Shown here piece by piece: positions 13,397 through 18,405 of a DNA stretch of 18,405 bases; within the stretch, counting starts at the first letter, position 1; the number at the start of each line of letters is the position of its first letter. The stretch is from CAZFAT01 sp964517075. Its GTDB lineage: Bacteria; Acidobacteriota; Vicinamibacteria; Vicinamibacterales; SCN-69-37. The notes below the pieces were generated by a model that saw only the letters and a list, made by a program, of their open reading frames with translations, was not told the DNA's origin and made no database searches. The DNA lies in contig CAZFAT010000176.1 of NCBI GenBank assembly GCA_964517075.1, forward strand, positions 1 to 18,405. The letters run 5' to 3'. A program made the position numbers and the translations under genes.

Positions 13397-14944
13397 TCAG
13401 CGAGTCGGCTGGCGGCGTGACGTGAGCAGGCCTGCACCACGCACGGCCCGCATGAGGCCGCAGGCCGCGCACAGAATCGCCATGGCCAGCAGGACGACCG
13501 TCAGATCCGGGACGAAATGCCACATCGTCGTCCAGCTCGTTCCCGTCATCGCCGGAACGCCAAGGAGGATCAGCGCCGCGACACCAAGGCCCGCGCCAAG
13601 CGCGAGGAGGTTGCGCACCGGCCGGCGCGATCCGGATTTGTCGCGGCGTGATGCCGCGCGCGCATGGTCCGATCGCGGGAGCCGCACCAAGTACCAGGCG
13701 AGCGCCGCCAGCACGATCACCGCGGCGACATCGAACATCAGGTAGAACCGGGTGACGCTGATGCCTGTGGGCGGAGGCGCGTCTCTGAGAATGTTGACGA
13801 TCCCCTGAGGCAGCCGGCTCAGGACGGAGTTGCCGCGGGCGATCGCCATCTGGCTCCCGATGTTCGACAACACCACGACGCCCTGGCTCGACTCGGGAAG
13901 CAGGACCATCCAGGCGACGAACGCTGGCAGCTCGCCCAGGTGCCATCGCGCATCGCGCGCGGCCCCGAACGGCCCGACAAACCACCCTTCGCCGTACCGA
14001 GCCGTGAAGGGCTGCGACACCAGCGGCACCGTCACCTCGTTGGTGGCCGGCGTGAGCATCGCCTCGATGCCCGCCTCGGACAGCATGCGCGTGGCCGGGG
14101 CCTGGCCGCGCCGGAGATAAGCGGCCAGGTAGCGAGCCATGTCCTCCACCGACGCCACGAGATAGCCGGTGGGCGCCAGTTCCGGCTGATAGCGAACGGG
14201 GCTCCTGACGGGCACGCCGAACCAGTAGCGATGCAGCGACGTCATGCCGCTGCGTTCGGCGGCGTCGAACGTCGTGAAGCTGTTCGTCATGCCGAGCGGC
14301 GCGAAGACCTGCCGCTCGATGTACGCCCCCCACGATTGCCCGGTGATGGTCTGGACGAGCAGTCCGAGCACCACGAAGTTCAGGTTCGAGTATTCGTACG
14401 ACTCCCCCACCGGCCGATTCAGCGGCGTCGAGGCGAGGCCGCGCACGAAGTCCTCCAGGGTGGTCCCGGTGTCGTCGAGGAGCGGCGCGATGCCGGACGC
14501 CCGGGAAAAGCCGCTCGTCTGGTTGAGCAGATGCCGCACGGTGATGCGGGAGGACGCGTCGCCGTCAGCCACCCGGAACCAGGGGACATGCCGCTGCACG
14601 GGATCGTCGAGGCCGAGGGCGCCCGCCTCCGACAACTGACGAACGGCCAGCGCGGTGAACGACTTGGTCAGGGATCCAATCGGAAAGGGCGTCGCCGGAG
14701 TGATGGGCCGGCCGTGGCCATCCTGCCCGAACCCCCGCAGGTGCACGCCGCCGCCCTGGACGATGGCGATGGCCACGCCGGGAATCCGGGAGGCGTCGGC
14801 TTCCTGCTGCACGTAGCGATCGATGCGGGCGTACGGGTCCGTCCCGGTGGGGACCGGCCCGCTCGCCCGACACGAGGCGGCGACGACGAGCAGGAGGATG
14901 CCCGTCAGACTCCAGGGCGGCCGATTCGAGGCACCGGCATTCAT
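13397..14944 (-). CDS. Serine hydrolase of the beta-lactamase/class C family with C-terminal membrane domain
   Basis: 515 residues from the ATG at 14944; a GTG at 14962 is an alternative and neither has a clear ribosome binding site. The N-terminus has a signal with a possible lipobox (VAASC, Cys25). The catalytic domain (about 36-375) has SxxK as SLTK (91-94), YSN (185-187) and HLG (334-336), the three motifs of the class C beta-lactamase/D-Ala-D-Ala peptidase/esterase group. The C-terminal 130 residues contain three hydrophobic helices at about 392-414, 440-462 and 478-505. Most family members of this kind ('beta-lactamase family protein') are esterases or peptidases and not antibiotic-resistance enzymes; I would not call this a resistance gene. 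It is convergent with the esterase gene and follows the second ThuA gene with a gap of 227 bases containing a hairpin. Confidence 0.88.
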   Translation of the reverse strand: MNAGASNRPPWSLTGILLLVVAASCRASGPVPTGTDPYARIDRYVQQEADASRIPGVAIAIVQGGGVHLRGFGQDGHGRPITPATPFPIGSLTKSFTALAVRQLSEAGALGLDDPVQRHVPWFRVADGDASSRITVRHLLNQTSGFSRASGIAPLLDDTGTTLEDFVRGLASTPLNRPVGESYEYSNLNFVVLGLLVQTITGQSWGAYIERQVFAPLGMTNSFTTFDAAERSGMTSLHRYWFGVPVRSPVRYQPELAPTGYLVASVEDMARYLAAYLRRGQAPATRMLSEAGIEAMLTPATNEVTVPLVSQPFTARYGEGWFVGPFGAARDARWHLGELPAFVAWMVLLPESSQGVVVLSNIGSQMAIARGNSVLSRLPQGIVNILRDAPPPTGISVTRFYLMFDVAAVIVLAALAWYLVRLPRSDHARAASRRDKSGSRRPVRNLLALGAGLGVAALILLGVPAMTGTSWTTMWHFVPDLTVVLLAMAILCAACGLMRAVRGAGLLTSRRQPTR

Positions 14945-15129
14945 CCGTCGTACAGATCTCACGCTGCCATCAGGTTAGCGCACGACGTGTGCCCGTTCGG
15001 CGGCGCGATTCCCACGGGGTCGTTGGGCGGCCGGCGGGGGCTCGATGCGCGAGAACGCGCAGCCGCGGAGCACGGGAGACCCACGGAATATCGCGCTCAG
15101 AGACGCGCTGTACGCCGCGGTCGGCGCGG

Positions 15130-15149
15130 CGAAGGTCCAATGACCTTCG
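15130..15149. terminator. Hairpin behind the second ThuA gene (possible terminator)
   Basis: Perfect 8-bp arms CGAAGGTC (15130-15137) and GACCTTCG (15142-15149) with a four-base loop lie 22 bases past the TGA of the minus-strand ThuA gene. No T-tract follows on the minus strand. It may end transcription with Rho help or stabilise the 3' end. The rest of the 227-base gap to the beta-lactamase-fold gene shows nothing I recognise. Confidence 0.4.
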
Positions 15150-15171
15150 ACACGCAGACGAGGAAGCGGAC

Positions 15172-16047
15172 TCAGCGCGCCGCGTAGCCCGGCGCGGGCG
15201 TGCCGTCGTTCTGCAGCCGGCCGACCGTCCAGAGCAGACCCCTGGTCACGAGACCGAGATACGTCGGGTCCGCGATCATCTCGGTGTTGTGGCCGAGCGA
15301 CGTGACGAATACCCGGGCTTTGCCGTGCGTGTTCGTCCAGATCAAGGGGTGGTTCTTCTTCGACTCGACGCTGAAGGCCTGAGCCAGTGGCGTCATGCCC
15401 GGCCACACCCGTTCCAGCTCATATAACTCTTCCCTCGTCGTCACCCACTTCTCGGGCACGCCGCGCATGATGGGATGATCCTTCGCGAGCGTCTCCACCG
15501 TGAGCGGGCGCTGGGCATCGTGCCGCAGGCTGAAGGCGCCCATCAGTTCACCCCACGCCCGGGTTTCGGACCGCCGGTAGCTGTGCACCGCGCCGTGCAG
15601 GATCACGGCGCCGACGCCGCTGTCGCGATGGGCCGCGGCGATGCGCTCGATCCACGGCACATCGACCACGAACGAGAACGACATGTTGTAGAGGACGACG
15701 TCGAACTCTTTCGCCCAGTCGGCGGTCTTGTGCCGCTCGATGAGCACCTCGGTGGACGTGCCCGCGGTATGGTCGATCGTCCAGGTGATGTTGACGGCCT
15801 TCGCAATGGTGGGTGGCAGGATCTTCTCGTGCGCCACGAAATCGTGAAACCCGCCACCGGTGACGTAGAGCGCGCGGATGGCACGCGGGGCGGCCGCGGT
15901 GCCCTGCGGCGCGCCTCGTACCCCCTCGGTGGCCGGCGCGACGACGAACAGGAACGTGAGACCGACGACGAGGAGCGACGCCCACGCAGAGGCCCGTGCG
16001 GACGGCCTGGCCGCCGCGGCAATGGTGACGTGAATTACGGGCTTCAT
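15172..16047 (-). CDS. Exported ThuA-like domain protein (second of two)
   Basis: 291 residues from the ATG at 16047 (AGGAG with an eight-base gap; the longer reading from 16092 has no such site). A hydrophobic export or anchor segment covers about 21-37, followed by a small-residue linker. Residues about 56-280 match the ThuA-like family: 'ALYVTGGGFHDFVAHEK' (59-75), 'VGAVILHGAVHSYR' in the elbow region, 'DHPIMRGVPEKW' and 'VFVTSLGHNTEMIADP' near the end, as in PVC and acidobacterial homologues. The enzymatic activity is not established. It is transcribed divergently from the Ser/Thr kinase gene and has its own good -10 box (16121-16126). It is clearly different in sequence from the ThuA protein at 5127-6161, so the two probably belong to different subfamilies. 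Confidence 0.87.
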   Translation of the reverse strand: MKPVIHVTIAAAARPSARASAWASLLVVGLTFLFVVAPATEGVRGAPQGTAAAPRAIRALYVTGGGFHDFVAHEKILPPTIAKAVNITWTIDHTAGTSTEVLIERHKTADWAKEFDVVLYNMSFSFVVDVPWIERIAAAHRDSGVGAVILHGAVHSYRRSETRAWGELMGAFSLRHDAQRPLTVETLAKDHPIMRGVPEKWVTTREELYELERVWPGMTPLAQAFSVESKKNHPLIWTNTHGKARVFVTSLGHNTEMIADPTYLGLVTRGLLWTVGRLQNDGTPAPGYAAR

Positions 16048-16120
16048 GAGGTGGCTCCTTCGGCTGCCGCGCCTGGCGGGCTGAGCCGGCATGCGATGAC
16101 TGAACGACGCGGGTCAGCGG

Positions 16121-16126
16121 ATTATG
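16121..16126 (-). promoter_or_regulatory. -10 box of the second ThuA gene
   Basis: On the minus strand this reads CATAAT preceded by TGG, an extended -10 match (TGn plus five of six consensus bases). No good -35 is seen, which extended -10 promoters tolerate. The start of transcription would be about 65-70 bases before the ATG at 16047. Confidence 0.5.
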
Positions 16127-16204
16127 CCATGCGTCCGTGGGAGGGCCCGGGGGCCGGCTATCGGGGCGCCCGAGCGCGGGATCAATGAGAGCGCGGCGTT
16201 TCGC

Positions 16205-16210
16205 TATAAT
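16205..16210 (+). promoter_or_regulatory. Consensus -10 box of the Ser/Thr kinase gene
   Basis: A perfect TATAAT in otherwise very GC-rich DNA, 68 bases ahead of the kinase ATG. The -35 position 17 bases upstream reads TCAATG, a poor match, so an activator or alternative sigma contact may be needed. Transcription would start at about 16216-16218, almost on top of a 15-codon leader frame. Confidence 0.55.
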
Positions 16211-16220
16211 CCAGTTCCCC

Positions 16221-16268
16221 ATGAACTTACCGCTCAGCCCGTCCCCTTGGCGCGTGGACGCCCCGTAG
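16221..16268 (+). CDS. Possible 15-residue leader ORF before the kinase gene
   Basis: ATG at 16221 opens a 15-residue frame (MNLPLSPSPWRVDAP) closed by TAG at 16266, nine bases before the kinase ATG and in the same frame. With the -10 box at 16205-16210, the transcript would begin only a few bases before this ATG, so it would be read as a leaderless or near-leaderless message. It has two Ser-Pro steps and one Trp. It could couple translation to the kinase start or be fortuitous. Confidence 0.3.
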   Translation: MNLPLSPSPWRVDAP

Positions 16269-16277
16269 GGCGTGGAG

Positions 16278-18405
16278 ATGTCGCTGAGCACGGGCGCTCG
16301 CCTGGGTCCGTACGAGATCCTGGGCGCCATCGGCCACGGCGGCATGGGCCAGGTCTATCGTGCGATTGACACACGCCTGAATCGGACCGTCGCGCTCAAG
16401 ATCATCGCGGGCGATGCGGTCGCCGATCCTGAACGACGCCGGCGCTTTCTGACCGAAGCGCGCGCCGCCTCCGCACTCAACCACCCGAACATCATCACGA
16501 TTCATGACATCGGCGAGGCCGACGGCGTCAGCTTCCTCGTGATGGAGTTCGTCGCCGGGCGGACGTTACACGAGATCCTGTCAGACACTCGACACCTGGC
16601 GTCGGGCAGGCGCGTCGTGCCTATCCCCGACGTGCTGTCGATCGCGAGTCAGATCGCGATGGCGCTCGACGCGGCACACGCGGCCGGGATCGTGCATCGG
16701 GACATCAAGCCGGCAAACATCATGGCGGCCGACTCGGGCGCCATCAAAGTCCTCGACTTCGGCGTGTCGAAGGTTCTTCACCCCATCGACGACAGCGCCC
16801 CGACGTTCACCGGGACGGCCGCCACCGCGGCCGGACACCTCGTCGGCACGCTGGCCTACATGTCGCCCGAGCAAGTGCAGGGGCGGGCCATCGACGCGCG
16901 ATCGGACATCTTCTCGTTCGGCGCGCTGCTGTATGAAATGCTCACCGGACGCCAGGCGTTCGCTGGCGACGGATCGCTGGCCGTCGTGTCAGCCGTCCTC
17001 ACCCAGACGCCGCCGCCGATGGTCACGCTCAGACCCGAGGTGCCGGCGGACCTGGCGGCGCTCGTTGACGCGTGCCTGGCCAAGGATCGCGCGGCTCGGC
17101 CCTCAGCGCGCGACGTCGTCACTCGGCTCGCCGGCATTCGTGAGCAATTGGCGCCGCGACCCGTTCCAGCGCTGGCCCTCCTGCGCCGGCCGGTCGTGCT
17201 GGTGCCGGTGACGATCGTCGTCCTGGCCGTCGCGGCAGGGGGCTGGATGTGGTGGCACGCGAACACGCGGGTCCGATGGGCGCGCCGTGTCGCAATTCCC
17301 CAGATCGAACAGCTCATGGCTCAGGACAACTACGATGGCGCGTTTCGTATCGCGCGCGAAGCGATTGCCGTTCTGCCCGACGATCCCTACGTCAAGCAGC
17401 TGTGGCTCGACACGACGTTCCTGGTGACGCTCCAGAGCGAGCCGTCGGGCGCCGACGTCGCCGTCAAGGGCTACCTGGCCCATGACGCCGAGTGGGTTCC
17501 GATCGGACGCACGCCGCTCGAAGGCGTGCGCGTGCCCTACGCGCACGTCCGCGTGCGTCTCACGAAGCCAGGCTTTACGCCGATCGATGCCAGCCTGGGC
17601 AGTCTCACGTTCAAGTACACGCTCGATCCGGACGGCGGGATCCCGCCCGGCATGGTGCGCGCCCAGGCCGGCCCCGCTGTCGTCGCCGGCACGACCTTGG
17701 CGATCGACGACTTCTGGATCGATCGGCTCGAGGTCACCAACCAGGAGTTCAAGAGCTTCGTCGATCGCGGCGGTTATCAGCAGGCCGAGTACTGGATGGA
17801 GCCGTTCGTCGAGAACGGGCGCACGCTGTCGTTCGCCGACGCGATGGCGCGGTTCCGCGACGCGACGGGTCGAGTCGGTCCGTCGACGTGGGAGTTCGGC
17901 ACGTACCCCGAGGGGCAGGCGAATCTTCCGGTCACAGGAGTGAGCTGGTACGAGGCCGCCGCGTACGCCGCGTTTGCCGGCAAGGCGCTCCCGACCGCGT
18001 ACCACTGGACCCGCGCGGCCGGAGCCCGGGGCGGTTTCACTGAGAATTTCTCCGAGATCCTCAACGTCAGCAACTTCGGCGGCAAGGGTGCCGCGCCCGT
18101 GGGCACCCACCGAGGGCTCAGTGCCGCCGGCACGTATGACATGGCCGGAAACGCCAAGGAATGGACGGCCAGCGCGGTCGATGACAAGCGGATGATTCTG
18201 GGTGGTGGCTTCAACGAGCCGACCTACATGTTCAACGATCTGGACGCACAGTTGCCGTTCGAGCGCCGGGCCGCGTACGGGTTCCGCTGCGTCAAGTACA
18301 TCACTCCGCCGGCTGTCGAGGCCACACGGCCGATTGTCGTCGCCACCAGGAGTCTGGCGAGCGAGGCGCCCGTCAGCGACGCGGTCTTCGAGGTCATCCG
18401 GAATC
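16278..18405 (+). CDS. Transmembrane Ser/Thr protein kinase with PEGA and FGE-sulfatase-like domains (C-terminus cut by window edge)
   Basis: 709 residues are visible from the ATG at 16278 (AGGG seven bases upstream). Kinase domain about 11-290: glycine loop GHGGMGQVY (19-27), Lys41, HRDIKPAN (140-147), DFG (160-162) and SPE (197-199), all active-type residues. A membrane helix at 305-326 places the rest outside the cytoplasm. After a TPR-like stretch (338-376) come a PEGA domain (about 382-450) and an FGE-sulfatase/SUMF1-like domain (about 462-674) with 'VTNQEFKSFVD' (486-496), 'LPVTGVSWYEAAAYAAFAG' (550-568), 'YDMAGNAKEW' (620-629), 'LGGGF' (641-645) and 'GFRCVKY' (668-674). The two catalytic cysteines of real formylglycine-generating enzymes are missing, so this domain is probably a ligand- or wall-sensing module. 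In relatives I recall, a C-terminal hydrolase domain follows; the tail 'PVSDAVFEVIRN' would fit, but the sequence ends here. Confidence 0.93.
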   Translation, partial: MSLSTGARLGPYEILGAIGHGGMGQVYRAIDTRLNRTVALKIIAGDAVADPERRRRFLTEARAASALNHPNIITIHDIGEADGVSFLVMEFVAGRTLHEILSDTRHLASGRRVVPIPDVLSIASQIAMALDAAHAAGIVHRDIKPANIMAADSGAIKVLDFGVSKVLHPIDDSAPTFTGTAATAAGHLVGTLAYMSPEQVQGRAIDARSDIFSFGALLYEMLTGRQAFAGDGSLAVVSAVLTQTPPPMVTLRPEVPADLAALVDACLAKDRAARPSARDVVTRLAGIREQLAPRPVPALALLRRPVVLVPVTIVVLAVAAGGWMWWHANTRVRWARRVAIPQIEQLMAQDNYDGAFRIAREAIAVLPDDPYVKQLWLDTTFLVTLQSEPSGADVAVKGYLAHDAEWVPIGRTPLEGVRVPYAHVRVRLTKPGFTPIDASLGSLTFKYTLDPDGGIPPGMVRAQAGPAVVAGTTLAIDDFWIDRLEVTNQEFKSFVDRGGYQQAEYWMEPFVENGRTLSFADAMARFRDATGRVGPSTWEFGTYPEGQANLPVTGVSWYEAAAYAAFAGKALPTAYHWTRAAGARGGFTENFSEILNVSNFGGKGAAPVGTHRGLSAAGTYDMAGNAKEWTASAVDDKRMILGGGFNEPTYMFNDLDAQLPFERRAAYGFRCVKYITPPAVEATRPIVVATRSLASEAPVSDAVFEVIRN

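Noticed and set aside
13397..14944. Beta-lactam resistance gene
   Set aside because: The SxxK/YxN fold is shared with many esterases and peptidases, and the context is polymer degradation. There is no evidence for beta-lactam hydrolysis.
13664..15187. A 507-codon plus-strand frame opposite the beta-lactamase-fold gene
   Set aside because: Low-complexity Arg/Gly/His-rich product with no motif, and it overlaps a gene with all three catalytic motifs.
16278..18405. The FGE-like domain as maturase for the sulfatase at 10714-12153
   Set aside because: The catalytic cysteine pair of formylglycine-generating enzymes is absent; only a single Cys in GFRC is present.

Overview
The window is high-GC DNA, densely coded mostly on the minus strand. 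Its gene set is typical of Acidobacteriota, most likely class Vicinamibacteria: ThuA-like proteins, PVC-type 'membrane-bound dehydrogenase' beta-propellers, a lipoprotein sulfatase, a serine beta-lactamase-fold hydrolase, and a Ser/Thr kinase fused to PEGA and FGE-sulfatase domains. The taxonomic call rests on gene families and base composition only; there is no rRNA or marker gene in the window. I found no tRNA, rRNA, CRISPR array, insertion sequence or phage gene, and no gene-free stretch longer than 300 bases.

Region 1 (1-6161, minus strand) is a compact four-gene operon, read from right to left: a secreted ThuA-like protein; an SGNH-like/beta-propeller/HEAT protein of the PVC dehydrogenase type without a haem motif; a HEAT-repeat protein with a complete azurin-type blue-copper site; and a secreted DUF4832-type glycosidase-like protein cut by the left edge. 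Gaps are 11 bases, about 47 bases (or an overlap) and a 4-base ATGA overlap. All products look exported. The second and third look like two halves of what I recall as one polypeptide in relatives, and the copper domain could take the electron-carrier place of the missing cytochrome c. This operon is the best candidate for an undescribed extracytoplasmic sugar or glycan oxidation system.

Region 2 (6194-10362, minus strand) holds a small outer-membrane beta-barrel protein, an AI-2E family permease and an FtsH protease. It also has a terminator-like hairpin directly behind ftsH, an 8-residue mini-ORF with a strong ribosome binding site, and a degenerate ATTG-rich repeat that forms the 3' end of the permease gene. 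A second copy of part of this repeat lies over the proposed start codon of the DUF4832 gene.

Region 3 (10471-13360) has a 77-residue, extremely acidic small protein divergent from ftsH, a cysteine-type sulfatase lipoprotein, and a divergent secreted esterase of the esterase-D/feruloyl-esterase fold.

Region 4 (13397-18405) has a serine beta-lactamase-fold hydrolase with a C-terminal membrane domain and a second ThuA-like protein. A divergent promoter region with good -10 boxes on both strands separates these from a transmembrane Ser/Thr kinase whose extracytoplasmic part carries PEGA and FGE-like domains. The FGE-like domain lacks the catalytic cysteine pair, so it is more likely a sensor than the maturase for the nearby sulfatase. 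The kinase gene runs off the right edge.
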